Source: Saccoglossus kowalevskii | Taxonomy: Eukaryota > Hemichordata > Enteropneusta > Harrimaniidae | Reading direction: 5' to 3' | DNA: 26,557 nt | Assembly (NCBI RefSeq): GCF_000003605.2 | Contig: NW_003134342.1 | Coordinates: 368,441 to 394,997, forward strand | Shown: positions 1-12,695 of the stretch, in pieces | Position numbering within the stretch: the stretch's first letter is position 1 | How the letters are laid out: every line of letters begins with the position of its first letter | Position numbers and translations under genes: made by a program | The notes under the pieces: generated by a model | What the model saw: only the letters and a program-made list of their open reading frames with translations | Databases searched by the model: none | Told to the model about the DNA's origin: nothing

Positions 1-137
1 CTATTGAAACGGGCTGTTATTGAAACCAAAGTTGTCTATAACATGCTATGCCAGATAGACAAACGCTTCGGTTAGTCACCTTATACTATGTGACTTCTCA
101 TTCTATCTAAGTTGAGTAGACGATGTGCAGGGCTCAT

Positions 138-328
138 TTAAAGGGCGTGGTCGTCGTGCCGCGTCCTGTTCGATGTGGGGCTCATAGCGACGTATACAAC
201 GCGTGTAAAATACATTGTTTACATGAAATTCAAGTATTTAATGTTCGTGTAACAGCCAGTGTATTTTACACACGTTCTATGCGACGCATAAGACCCACAT
301 AGTAGAAGACCATCATCTTTCAAAATCG
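138..328. repeat. MITE-like element, copy E (decayed)
   Basis: The left end is TTAA followed by AGGGCGTGGTCGTCGTGCCG, close to the terminal sequence of the copies at 3561, 9814, 18741 and 25219. The right end (revcomp TTTGAAAGATGATGGTCTTC) is a weak inverted match, so the right boundary is approximate. The middle holds an inverted pair, CGTGTAAAATACATTG near 200 and CAGTGTATTTTACACACG near 258, also seen in the copy at 18741. No coding capacity. Confidence 0.5.
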
Positions 329-3300
329 TATTCCGTAATGTGAGAGCGGTATACACGAAGCCTTTCTGTGGCTGCATTGATATGCAAATTAGTTTAGGTA
401 CCTTGTAGCATTTCCTCGACCATTTAATATAATTTTTTTAACATTTTGAGACTGCCATTGATGGCAACTTCCGCAAAATCTCCACTCTTTCACGTGGCTC
501 CATAATTGGGACAGGAATTACTGCAAAATGAATTTCAGGAAATAACGTGTTCTTTCATAAGCGTAATAATGCCACAATGGTTCAAAGTGAAGGTAAAACA
601 TAAGTAATTTGTATCTGTTATTTCCAGGTAAATTTGCAAAAATATTATTTAGTGTCAAAATATAGATAGTAATATAGTATATATAAATATAGTTGTTTTA
701 TTTAATTCATACAAATAGACGAAAAATTTAAGAATTTGATTTTGTTTTGTTCAAACCTGTTCAGTAGGACAAATCCAGACACGTGATAACACAGATGTAT
801 CTTCCATTTCGAGAATCTAGGCAAGAATCGAGTGAAAACACAAGAGAATATAATGAGAAAATTGCTCAGATATTTAACCTGCCCACCCCAGTGGAGATAA
901 TGGTGCATTCCCAATCCATTGCATATACAGTCACATCTCCAGGACGTGTCTGGCTCTCTATCATACCTCGTTGCAAACATATCTATTGTGTCTGCACGCA
1001 GGTGCATCTCGACTAACGACAACCATAAATATGCCATGAGGTTATTGAAATCCGCGTTTTCCGGAAACTGACACGTGATTTTTCGTTATTGCTTATAAGT
1101 TGATTGGTCATCGTATTTTGTATGGCTTCCATAATTAATTATACAGCATAGTTATCGTCTCTCTGAGTGCAGACGCTGTGGAGTTGATATTCGACCGCTC
1201 TGGGTCGAAACTTCTCGCACATGCGATTTGAATGTGAAAATTTATTTTTGTTTCTATTATTACCCTGAGCAAAATAAATTGGATACTGATGGAATGAATA
1301 GAGTCCTGTTTTTGATAACTTTCCAATTAATTGTCTATGTCATTTCTGGGATTACGCGATGAACACACCCTATACGATGACTCATCTTTTAATGCATATT
1401 AAGCATGAAAGTAAGATATCGTAAACACTTGTATTTTATATATGCATATTATTCATATTTATCACCACTCAAAGAAGTGCATGATAATACATTGAAAAAC
1501 AATTTTATCACCGACATTTGAATAGTAATCATTAAATATTGTACATATTAATTAGGTACAGCTATCTTAATTATACATTCAACACATTTGATTATATGAA
1601 ATATATATTTATGAAAAATTGTATTCACTGTTAAACTTGTGTTAATGACTATCTCACAATAAAGACCACCGGCCTATATTTATCGTCACACAAACAATCG
1701 CATATTAATACATTGAAAAACAGTTCAAACAATGAATAAATAATTTATTAAACATTTTGGTAAAATTTAGGTATCATTACCATCCAAATTAAACACGTAA
1801 ACGCATTTGAAGTATATATTTATATTAAAACCATACTGTGTTGTATTATACATTGTAGAAATAATTAAGTAACATTAGTTCTTATAATTTACGATTCGGT
1901 ACTGGTATATTCTCTATAAATAAGGCTTAGACACTTTTTACGAGTGGCGTCAGGAATTACCCAATACATTCCTGGCACACTTCTCAACTCTAAAGTAACG
2001 ACTCGGTAAACTGACCGCGATAACAGTCAGGGCTCCTAGGTATGGCAGTATACAATATTACCCTATAATTAAGCATGATCGCTGAAATGAAAGTGACATC
2101 GGTGACGTGTCTATTTTTAGATTTACGTCACTTTAAGTCAAGGACATATTAAAGTAATTGGGTCTTTATAAGTTACTCCTTTATGTAACCACCCATGTAA
2201 ACAACGTTTCCTGACATCAAAGAATTATTCTGTTATTTCCTGGAATATTGTTTTTTTTTTCCATTAAAAATATATAATTAAAAATTATAATATATTTAAA
2301 AATATGTGCCTTCAATATTTGTTTATTGATGATATTGAAATTACTTTACATATTTATTGTATTAAAAGAGGTTCCTGCTTAAAAAATAAAAACCGCGAGG
2401 TTAATACCCCCCGGGGTTAATGGTCTTCTTTTTTATCTGACTAGATTAGTAACCATGGCAACGGCTTAATAATGTATTTTTTATCCAGTATTCTCGCGTA
2501 TTCTTTGCAGTTTTTTTTTGTTTGCCTATTAGAATACCATAGTTTAACGTGTAGGGCAATAAAATACCCAGTTATACCAGGAAGTGTGACCTTTGACCTT
2601 TACGGGGGTCATGTTATCAGGTTGTTGATCCCATGTATCGATTAAGGTAAAATAAAACAATTTCGTGACGTATGCCATCTGTCAATATGAAGAAAAATAT
2701 TTTTTTATTTATCTTTCACCTGTTAAAATAACATATAATTACGTCATATCCGCTAGGTGGGGGATCGCTTTTATTTAGTGTATTTCCAACCACAATCATC
2801 TATCATCAACTTGGGAATGTATAATTTGTGAATTATTATTAATAGAATCATCTTTGGAAATAAAAAATCGTATCTTTCTTTTTATTGGTTTTTGAGCACA
2901 CAATCTAAGATGAAATGTTTCTCATCCCCGAAATCATTGGTATTTTAACACATTTTATGTACATTTGTGATTACTTGACCGAACCATGTTTTCTTAATTA
3001 CACAATATTTAAATAATTTCAAAATTAACTGTTAAATAGTTACATTAAATAGTCTGTCTGTGTTTAGATTATTTCATGTTCGGCACCCCCTTATGATTTG
3101 GTAATATCGTGCCGATGTTTGTCTGTCCGACGTCACACTAATTAAACATTTTCTGTTTGTTAATCCTATATCATAATACTGTGAAATGGTTAATTATTCA
3201 TTGGGTTATAATATTGCTTATTTTGCTGACTGGATAATGCGCTAAATTAAAACCCAGTGAATATGTAAAATTGAGCATAGAACACATTATCTAAATGATA

Positions 3301-3560
3301 AAACCGCGAATTTAAAACTCGCTGAATATGCATGAACTGATAGATCAGTGAAATTTAAACCCAGTTAAAATTAGTCATTTTACAGTAGCCGCATACTTAC
3401 TATCTCGGTGAATATATAACCATAATTTGATATTGATTAACACGTGAAAACACTTTTCAGTTTATGTCTGATTTCTCTCTTCGTGACTGAATGTTGTATT
3501 GTCACTATTTTTGTCATAATTATTTATTGTAAATATGTAGTTACTGACAAACAATGAAAC

Positions 3561-3860
3561 TTAAATGGCGGTAGTCGTCGCGCCACGCATGCACGAGATG
3601 TATGTGTCTCATATAAACAAAGATGGCGACTTTGACTGTTGCGCAGATCAACGAGTACGAACTGAGACGTAACCAAGCTTTAATTAGGTATTTTTCAGGT
3701 GGTTGGAAGGTATTAAAGGAGTCACCGGTGGCAATTAGTGAAAGTCGCACCCAGGTAAAACCTCAAACTTGTAATTTCCATTAGAAGAGTGCATTGGGAA
3801 AATCAATGTTTATCAACACAAATGTCGCACATGCGTTGGGCGACAACTGCCGCGCTTTAA
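3561..3860 (-). mobile_element. MITE-like element, copy A (~300 bp)
   Basis: It is flanked by TTAA on both sides (3561-3564 and 3857-3860). Terminal inverted repeats read ATGGCGGTAGTCGTCGCGCC at the left and, reverse-complemented from the right, AGCGCGGCAGTTGTCGCCC. Over its full length it is the reverse complement of copy B at 9814-10119, sharing blocks such as CAACGAGTACGAACTGAGAC. There is no transposase frame. TTAA target duplications with short inverted termini are typical of piggyBac-type non-autonomous elements, but other superfamilies also use TTAA-like targets, so the class is unproven. Confidence 0.75.
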
Positions 3861-6310
3861 AGTTCTCTCATCTCCGCTATCTACACGTTTCTTGTAATCG
3901 TGGCTGTGAGATAATACGTTCTAACTGCCACTGGGGGCGTAGCAGTTAATTTACTCGTTCATTCTATCAGTCTCACGTGGCCAAGTGTATTCAAGGTCAT
4001 TTATATTCAGCTTACACACGGGGTTCAGAGAACAAAATCGATATCGAAATGACATTATTATAAGTATTGCTATTGTATGAACAATCGACGCATGCAGATG
4101 TTAAGGTCACATCCACGTCAAATATCCATATTTAGTATTACAAATATTATACACATTACATTACATTACATAATAAGATTTTAGCATCAATAATAGTACC
4201 AGTTAATATACCATAGTTTCTATAAATACCTTTAACCCAATTACATAATTTATCTAGCGTTAAACCGTATCGTGTCCAAATAGCTCCCAGAACATAATTA
4301 AAATTAGGGGATTATTGAGGTCACGTGCTTTCTCCGTTTTCTGGGCCCATCCTTGACCCACTAAACACGTTTATAATTAGAGCTGCTATTTGGACGTCAA
4401 ATATTCATTTAGTCTTATAGTCGTAAATTTGCCACAACCTGTACCTTCTCAAGCGTTAACTGACATTCCCAGCATTCATTGCTCTCGTACTGGGAACATG
4501 CAAATAACGAATTCTAATGGAGTCAGTTGTAAATTCACAGAACGTCCACACCTTTATGACAGGAAATTTAAAACACAGACGTTAGTTAGTAAGATCAGTC
4601 ACTGTAATATTTTATTAATACTATTCATACGTGTCACCACTGTGATCAGTCATGTTATTTATTTGGTTTTTGTATAATTGAAAAATGTATACTAATGTTT
4701 GCTTGCATTTCAATAACATAATAAGTAAATTAGCTGTCTTTCATAGCGCGGCAGTCACTCGTGTGGTCCTTATTTATTGCTAAATGTTAAATTTAATAAG
4801 CTGTGCTCAGAATTCCTCAGGAACGTTACGAAGAAATTAGTCCGTATATGGTTTATTCTTGTGCATTTTTTATTTTTGCTTGGGATGTCTGATCTAGTCA
4901 TTTCAGTTTTGGAGTACTCATCTCTTGAGAGTACAGGCCGTCGCACTTTTTGCGCAAGCGCAGTAACAGTCAGGCGTTGTTAGCTGCTTTTGGTTTTAAA
5001 TATAAATGTATGTAACAACGTATGGGCAATGTTGTCACAACATTTGTTGATTGACATTCGCATGCTGGTTGGCAAAAACTGTACACTGATGACGTCACAA
5101 TGCGACGGATTATTTATGTTCAAAATACAGTCGTGACCTATCGGCGATGTTATCTTTGCTTTCTCATTTCTAAGAAAGCCGTTTCTCACGGTTCGTGTAC
5201 ACCAGTAATTTCCATTTGTCGGTGTGAGTGTCACGTGGTATTTGTTTTAATCATAGTACGTCATCGAATCCATCATTTTGATCAAGCTATCTCGAAGCGA
5301 GTCGAATAATAGTTACGTTTTTCGTCCTACAAAACTATACCTATTACGCCCGTACTTCAAGTCAATAAATATTTATAACAATGAATTGATTTGGTAAATA
5401 TTCTCGCGTAACAACTATTGATATAGTATATTAAAGCTCCCTTCAGTTAGTGTATTTAGGGGATATTTTTTGACTACATATCTGAATATCTTGATTAGCA
5501 TGACATTTGTGGACATTATGTTTGGTAATAGTCTGAGATAAAATTCCTCAGTATTTCACCAAGATGATACATTCAATAACTGTTATTTAACACACTTTGA
5601 ATGTCATTAATTTATCTGAACTGTCAAAAAAAAAAAAAAACTAAATGACTAAATCACAGGTGAATACTATGGGTGATAAAACATTATCACGTATATAGTA
5701 GTAACCGGGTTCGGAATCGCCCATCCAATCAGCATAAACCATTTGTTGTGAATTGCAGTGTCACTTGATAGTTGTGTCCGGCTACATCATCATAACCGCC
5801 ATTTTGTTCATCATTGCTAGGTGAATACATAATTACGCGAAGTCCATAAAAGGTTAAAAAAAGTGACTACGTTCACCTTGAATCACGAGCCTACACAGCT
5901 TAGCTAGCAGAATATCAAATGTGTATTGTAATATATAATAACCACGTGATATCGCAGTATATCTCGAAGGCTCACAGACACATCAAGGGAAGTCATTCAA
6001 CTTTGCATACAATACTGCATGTTCACTCAGATTTTTGTTATGTAATTATTACTACCATTGTACAGATGTTTTATTATTAGCTACTATGCTAATAAAACAA
6101 AATGTTTATTTTGATATTATGCCGTAGTGTTTCTATAATGATGAAGGAGATAATATATATATAATTTACATTTTGTTGATATACAAGTGTATATAAGTGG
6201 AATGCATATGAGAGATACTTGAATAATTCAAGGAGTAGTACAATTTACGAGTTGTGGTTCACACAGCTGCTCTATCCCCGTACCAAAGCGTCTTGTTGTC
6301 GACACAAGCT

Positions 6311-6350
6311 TATAATAATTATTATTATTAATTATTATTATTAATCATAA
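6311..6350. repeat. ATT/AAT trinucleotide-rich microsatellite
   Basis: A 40-base imperfect run of ATT and TAA units inside intron 1. No other feature is visible at this position. Confidence 0.75.
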
Positions 6351-6664
6351 TTATCTCAGTCATATATTGATGCAAACATTTAGCTGTAATGTCCAACCGT
6401 GACTCAAACAGATATCGCCTAAAAGTGCCAAACATGACCCCACCGTAGCGTCCAATTAAGATGCAAACAACTTTCTTTACACACGTTGTGTACGTAGCAT
6501 GGAACCATATCGAACGCGCACTGTGTTCAAATGACGTTAATGCGGCATTAGTTTAACCCGGCACTTTTTCCGGTAGTCAATAAATTGTAACAAACAGCGC
6601 TTGACATTATTACTCATGTATTTATTGCTGAATTGAACCTTATAAATAGTAGGAGACTGTTTTA

Positions 6665-6717
6665 AATAGATAATAAATATTTCACATTGTTATATTGCAT
6701 ATAATTTATTATCTATT
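6665..6717. repeat. perfect 14-bp inverted repeat with 25-nt loop
   Basis: AATAGATAATAAAT at 6665-6678 pairs with ATTTATTATCTATT at 6704-6717. It is AT-only stem sequence in intron 1, so the hairpin would be weak and may be chance in AT-rich DNA. Confidence 0.5.
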
Positions 6718-7130
6718 AACAAAGCAATTTAAGAAAGGTCATTGCATATCCGGTGTATCAATAACTGACACTGGGACAGATGATTTCACAAAGAATGAAG
6801 ATATCTGAAATTTCATTCATTTTTATTGTAATTTTTGTGATCTTTAACGTCCCGGTTATATAAATATCCGTCCATTCAAAGAAACTATGTATTCATCCAT
6901 ACCTTTTATTCCAAGTATTGGATTCAACTTTGTGTTCGGTTTTGTTTTGATATACCACATACAATACAAGTTCAGTTTAATTGTATGTATTTGACATGGG
7001 GATGATGGGCACAACACAAACTTTAGTACATTAATCATTGTAGAGTAGGTATAACTGTGACGTTATTCTCAAATATGTATTTTTTTAACAAGTTACGCAG
7101 ATTTAAAAAAAGTATTGTTGCGTCAGGTAA

Positions 7131-7345
7131 GTAGCGTCGCGCCGCGCCGCGCCATGACACTGCGCGTTGCATCGCGTCATATGCTGTCATTATAATCACC
7201 ATGATGCGTTGCGCCACATCGCGGTTTTTTTCATATCTGTTTGCGTTGCGCAGTATTTTCACGCTTCGTTGTATTGCAAGCCTTTGCGTTAAGTTGCAAT
7301 AATATATATACTAGTAGTACGTTGCGCCATGTTGCGTTGTATTGC
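7131..7345. repeat. degenerate GCGTTGCGCC-rich tract
   Basis: Repeated variants of GCGTTGCGCCA and GCGCCGCGCC appear at short irregular spacing, ending about 50 bases upstream of exon 2. CpG is far denser than in the neighbouring AT-rich DNA. It looks like a decayed minisatellite and shows no coding sense; the minus-strand open frame across it is a by-product. Confidence 0.6.
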
Positions 7346-7373
7346 CATATATTTCAACCTTACGCTAAATATA

Positions 7374-7392
7374 TTCCTTAACTCTTGTATAC
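7374..7392 (+). other. Cav2: U12-type (minor spliceosome) branch site and AC acceptor of intron 1
   Basis: The nine bases TTCCTTAAC (7374-7382) match the minor-spliceosome branch consensus exactly. They are followed by TCTTGTAT and then AC (7391-7392), with the branch adenosine (7381) 11 bases before the intron end, the normal distance for U12 introns. No AG exists where the conserved exon start must be, and the exon starting at 7393 has the length and phase I recall for CaV2 exon 2. Minor-class AT-AC introns are known in voltage-gated sodium and calcium channel genes. The matching donor lies outside the window. Confidence 0.85.
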
Positions 7393-7498
7393 TCCATTCG
7401 AATATCTCATTTTGCTAACGATCACAGCTAATTGTGTAGTACTAGCATTGGAGGATCACTTGCCAAATGAAGACAAGACTCCATTGGCGATAGGATTG
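7393..7498 (+). CDS. Cav2: CaV2 alpha1 exon 2: domain I segment S1
   Basis: This exon encodes the first transmembrane segment of domain I of a voltage-gated calcium channel, the pore-forming presynaptic-type CaV2 subunit. It is 106 nt: one base completing a codon, then 35 codons starting [20 protein letters not shown] and ending DKTPLAIGL. The hydrophobic run is S1, and the following [10 protein letters not shown] is the short S1-S2 loop. The LE-HLP...DKTP pattern points to CaV2 rather than CaV1, whose loop differs. The donor is GTAAGT (7499). The acceptor is AC, not AG (see the branch-site entry), so an AG-only gene finder would miss or misplace this exon. The length equals human CACNA1A exon 2 as I recall it. 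There is no in-window ATG for the gene. Confidence 0.93.
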
Positions 7499-8739
7499 GT
7501 AAGTACATTTTGTGTTATTTCTGTAATTTCACACATAGTAATATGCAACGACCATATTCTCGCACAGTCGACAGTAAATTTTCCTTTACTGTAACGTTCC
7601 GTTATTATAGATGTTATATCGGATACATATTATATCTATGATATTATTATCATAATTATTATTCAATTCGGTTCAATTATGGGGTTATATATCCCCAGGA
7701 CAGCTGAGTCTGAGTCAGTCTAGTCATACGGTTCACTGTCCAATATAGCGCCACATTTGCAGGTTTCAAGTACAATGTTGATGTGTTGTTCGATTACGTC
7801 AGTAACGCTGCAGGCTCGTTCGAAGATATTGCATGACGCGCATGCATCATTAAATGCTCATGTTTATCCAAAGCTATTGCACATTTTCAGGAGTTCAGAG
7901 TACTCTAAGTGAAATGTTTACCTGCAAACACTTAGAAGATTACATTAGTTGTCTTATAACATCCAATTGCGAACGAGGGCGAAACAATGGTGAGAAATTA
8001 TGACGTGCCCAGACAAAAGTACAACATTGCTCGATTTCTCGGCCAATGACATGTGTAGGTTGGAAAATGTAAAACATACTTCCTCGATTAAGTCGCTATT
8101 ATAAATGTACTCATTCATTAATATAATGTGAGGCTAATATTAAAAAAATTGTAAAGTGCAATTTCCGCTGTGATTAAAAAGGAAAAAAATCCCTTCTGAT
8201 GACATGACCATAACAACAGTGCTAGACTGTAAAATTTCAAACAAAAGTAATAATAATACACAATTATATATATATATAATATCTATCATAACGCACACAA
8301 TTCAATAATAACTATAAAAGGATTGCGTTCATGTTTTTGTAACATAATATTTTAACAATTTTTATTTAATGGACATTCACTGTCTAGTCAATAAATCGGG
8401 TTTTTGAATTATTTTTGAGTTCAGCGTGCCCTGAATGTCCCAAGGCTGGCAATTCTTATCTCGACATCTTTTTCAAATAGTGTCGACTGTCGGGGATATC
8501 GATTCAAGAAATTCTAGCGGGAAAAATACGCATGTATTAATGGACTAATCCGAAATTAGCGAGATGTTGAATTGTTCGAGTTACAGACATCGAGTTACAA
8601 AAACATCGAGTTACAAAAATAATAATATAGGTTGCCCGTAACTTAAAGTTCTGTTAGTTGTTAATTGAACATAGTTACAATTTGGGCGTGGTTTCGCAAA
8701 AATGGGCGTGGTTTCTGAAATACTGTTGATTGTTGTAGC

Positions 8740-9070
8740 ATGCTACATATCCTCGGGGGCGGACATCCGGGCATTTTCTACCACCTGGCAACCCTCGCGG
8801 TGAAAACAAAGAACCAAAAACTCACAGAAAACGGTACTTTGCGATGGTTGATGAGAGTCCCCTGAGCAGTGTAACAAGATTAGCCCTACGTGTGTAACAT
8901 ATATGAATTTGGTTGTTCAGGATTACTTCAAAGTTGAGTTTGTGTTGTTTTCTCGAGTTTTCACCGGCTCCACCGGCGTTCCACAGCAGCGCGCACAAAG
9001 CCCATAGAAATACGTGGTACAGTGGTGCGCGTCTTAGCAACGTAGAACGTCCGTGACGTAGCTCCGCCCA
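8740..9070. other. CpG-rich patch with GGGCGGAGC and TACGTCAC motifs in intron 2
   Basis: Compared with the flanking DNA this stretch is rich in G, C and CpG. Read on the minus strand it has GGGCGGAGC and TACGTCAC (about 9043-9072), followed by a frame with a leader-like start (LLRRAPLYHVFLWALCALLW) that opens with TTG, not ATG. It could be an unrelated minus-strand promoter plus leader exon, an intronic regulatory element or a decayed repeat. The sequence does not decide between these. Confidence 0.25.
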
Positions 9071-9813
9071 CGAGGATACCTTGCGGTTATATCATTAAAA
9101 ACATAGTACATCGATCTGCGTACTGAATTACGCAGGCCATCATGAAACAACGCTATAATAATTCCAAATCTGTTCTCTGATACAAGGTAATTTCAGTTGT
9201 TCGCTGTCATTCGAACTGTTGCATGTGTCATACGTATTATTCACTCACTCATGGTGGAATTAATTGACATTCGAAACTAGTATCTAATTCTTCCGTCAAT
9301 AATGTTCTTCCGGTGTGTTTCTACTGCCGATTAAACTATTTGCACTGGCGTCGCGGGATTTATCTGAACTTGACGTTGCAACCTCAGCCCAGAGATCCAA
9401 TCAGGTTTAAGCATATGCGTTGTTAAACAGTTAACAGGACGATGAATATGCCCAATCCTCAACTTGATCAACCAAATTTATCCCAATCATGGAAAATAAA
9501 AATGGTTTCAGAAAGTTTTTTTTTTTTTTTTTTACACAGACTTGGTCAGCCAAATTTATTTAAATCCTGGAATATTCCTTTAACATACAGAACTACTAGT
9601 AAGGTTTCAGAATACATCTTCTTGTAACAAAATCAATACCGAAACCGACTTTACTGATGAAATCATTTGTATTCCCGGTGCGTCTGTTTCAGTGTATCGT
9701 CTACCCATGTGGGTGGGACTGACTTGATGAATTAAAACGCTTACAGTCGAGTCTGATTAGAATCTAAAACTATACAAAGACATTGACTCGTATATTTACA
9801 TTTTGTGATAACA

Positions 9814-10119
9814 TTAAAGCGCGGTAGTTGTCGCGCTACGCATGTGCGACATTTGTGTTGATAAACATTGATTTTCCCACAATCCAATGCGTTCTTCAAA
9901 TGTAATCACAAGTATGAGGTTTAACCTTGGCGCGACTTGCACTAATTACCGACGGTGACTCCTTCGATACTTTCCAATAACATGAAAATTGCCTAATTTA
10001 AGCTTTGAAACGTCTCAGTCCGTACTCGTTGATCTGCGCAACAGTCAAAGTCGCCATCTTTGTTTATATGAGACCCATATATCTCACACATGCGCAGCGT
10101 GACGACTACCGCGCTTTAA
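9814..10119 (+). mobile_element. MITE-like element, copy B (~306 bp)
   Basis: TTAA flanks at 9814-9817 and 10116-10119. Left terminus AGCGCGGTAGTTGTCGCGC; right terminus reverse-complements to AGCGCGGTAGTCGTCACGC. The ends are near-perfect inverted repeats. The inside is shared with copy A (inverted) and copy C (same orientation), including GTGTTGATAAACATTGATTT. No protein is encoded; the open frame that starts in it at 10005 matches the antisense frame of copy A only because of the shared repeat. Confidence 0.8.
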
Positions 10120-10245
10120 ATAAAATAATGTTAGTTAATATCTATTTTATATTTGTTATCCATGAGACAATAGCCTTGGTACATTTTAACAGTTTTATCG
10201 ACAAATTACAATTTCGTAGCCGTTTAAGCATTCATGTGTTTGTGA

Positions 10246-10269
10246 CCCCCCCCCCCCAAAAAAAAAAAA
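10246..10269. repeat. C12-A12 homopolymer pair
   Basis: Twelve C followed by twelve A, just downstream of MITE copy B. A site prone to slippage and sequencing error. Confidence 0.8.
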
Positions 10270-12695
10270 CTTTGTTACTTACGACAACCAGTAAGAATGA
10301 CGTCACTTCTTGCGTCATATCGTCCAAATGTTCAACATGAAGTTGGTATGACACAGGCTAATGATATTATGCAGTCATATCACGATCTTCCTTTTCAGAC
10401 TTACGTCCAAAGCACCTAATTACTGCCTTTAGCAACGAATAGTAATACTTGTATTTTGAATAACAGAAATACCGCTAATCATAGAATACCAACATGTCAC
10501 ATGATTTGTATAATTCAATATTGTAATAAACTGAACTTTCACTTTTCGACATATGACGTCACACAGCGATGACAATCAATTCTTATTTTGATGATTTTAT
10601 AAAATTAAAATACCAACCTTTTGATTAAAATGAAGATTATGTTTTTTTTTTTAATAACAATGATTACAGAACTCTAGGGGATCTTTTAAGAAGTGTATAA
10701 TGATACTGTTCCCAGTGGTGCCGTTATTAAATACGCCGTTCACCTGTGCCCATATGCCGTGAAAAAACTAGTATATGCGGCAAGGCTATAAATAAATTAA
10801 CACTTTCTCCAAGTTACTCTGTGAAATATTGTATGTTAGTGAATATTTAGGAAACCAAATCAAAGTTTACTGATATGGAAATGTATTGTTTATTTTTAAC
10901 AGTGTTTATGGGAAAAAATTTAACACCCCCCCCCCATTTGCAGAATTGTCTCGAACATGTCAAGCGATCGATATCACTGTTTCTGAATGTAAATCGGAGC
11001 AAATGTCATAGACGCGTTATCAAGCTTCTAACAGTGTGTCGGATTGGCTGATTATAATCACTGGACAATCAAGTTCAGATTGTAGGATGCCCTGAAAACA
11101 ATCTCGGGGCTATCTAACGCCTGAATTATAAGCCAGACTAAAAGCAGCTTCATCGCTCCTTGATTCACAATTTGGATAAAAGATTAAATTAAAGTCCCGT
11201 CAGTTCGGTAAATTGATTCGGTACGATATATAGTATAGTATACCTTCATCATGGAAATCCCGCCCTTTCAATGTCACAATCACCTATATAAAAGTTATAT
11301 GTACGACATTGAGACATATGCAAATGAGCGAATAATATGTAACAATCTATTTTTAGCGTGTGATTGGCAACACATAGTTACGTATAATGTTGACCCAAAT
11401 CCATTCATTGGTATTCAAAAAAAAAATATCTCCGGAATTCCCCTGCTATGACACGTGACTATATCCAGGTCGAAGGTCATTCGGAGCTACCTACGCTGTC
11501 AAATGAACTTCCACGCGGAAGTTCTCTTCAAATAATCATATTCAGGTGTTTTTTTTTTTGAACTGCTTCCAAGAGATTGAAATTTACCTTTAAATATTAT
11601 AAAGCAATAGAAATGACATGTTAGTGGAGTCAATGCTGTCGTCTGTCTTTTCTAGCTTGCACATCTTGCATGTGTCTATTGGCGTTGATGGCGCACCGTC
11701 GAAACATATTCATTTATCGTAAATTTAGTCGCATAAAATATCCCTAAAGAACATTGACTCAAATCGAGGAGTTACTTTTATTAGAGTAAATACATTTCAT
11801 GGAAATATGGTTCAACTTGATAAAGCACTCGAGTGAATCATGTTAGATGGATGAAGTGTACACACTTGAACATTCTAGACCAACGACACTGACTCGCTGT
11901 CACGTTTATTATCGGGATATTTGCACTCTTCAATCATTCCTCCATATTATACGAATTTCATGCAATGTAAATCATACATAAAATAATGAGGGATGGGCCA
12001 ATAATTAAACTGAGGGTTATTTCATTAAGAGTGCATAGGTATATACTGGATATTGAGACATTTTTTTCTCAGTATGTACAATGTTCCTGCTTAGCCATCT
12101 GGAATAAATAATGATCATTCCCTGACTGTGTGGTTGTGTTTCTTTTGACATTAAATCTAGACCAGGGAATACATGTATACTACAAGAGTTAATAGCCCGT
12201 ATGTTACTTCCCCAGTGTATGCTAACATACCCAACCTTGTCTATGTAAATTACAACACTCGTCTGTTATATCAGGTAACGACAGCCTAAACACGAATATG
12301 CAAATTTCATATATTTAAATTAGAATAATTGAAGTAAATAACGTTATATAAACATTTTAGGTGAATTTGTAAACCGGTGTTTTGAAATTGACGAATTGCT
12401 ATTTGTAACCATCAAAAACGTGTTGTATATTTTATTCATTCAATACATGTATAACTAATTTTTGATAATAATAGTGCAAAGTTGACTGCATAACTATATA
12501 AATCTAGATGCAACGCATGTGCATTTTAATTGTAATGTTTTCACTGTCGCCACTCAAGGGTCTCTTTAATTTTAGCTAGGGAATTCAACAAAATGTGCAT
12601 TCTGGCAATGTTTTAATATAAATTATTAGTAATGTCAGTATCTGTATGAATAATTAGTACAAAAAAATAAACCGACCAACCGCAGGTGTTTTCTC

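Larger units (their letters stand above)
1..7392 (+). other. Cav2: 3' part of CaV2 intron 1 (partial, minor-class AC end)
   Basis: No exon is recognisable in this stretch. The CaV2 protein just before exon 2 should come from an N-terminal exon carrying the cytoplasmic N terminus and the residues leading into S1. No reading frame here resembles that, and I see no ATATCCTT minor-class donor, so exon 1 is most likely upstream of the window. The stretch holds two MITE-like elements (138-328, 3561-3860), copies of a dispersed repeat with phrases like CGCTGAATATG near 3240-3420, an ATT-rich run (6311-6350), a 14-bp perfect inverted repeat (6665-6717), a GCGTTGCGCC-rich degenerate tract (7131-7345) and eight CACGTG sites. 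The open frames of 60-110 codons here have no recognisable family and no splice context. Confidence 0.7.

Noticed and set aside
702-1037. 111-codon minus-strand frame and overlapping 77-codon plus-strand frame
   Set aside because: Overlapping frames on both strands, no recognisable family, no splice or promoter context; chance frames in intron 1.
3541-3750. Minus-strand open frame with YSLICATVKVAIFVYMR, similar to a plus-strand frame at 10005-10340
   Set aside because: The similarity comes from the shared MITE sequence in opposite orientation (copies A and B), not from a conserved protein; there is no consistent frame across the whole element.
1-7392. Search for the N-terminal CaV2 exon and its ATATCCTT donor
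   Set aside because: No frame resembles the conserved pre-S1 sequence and no such donor is seen; the exon is probably upstream of the window.
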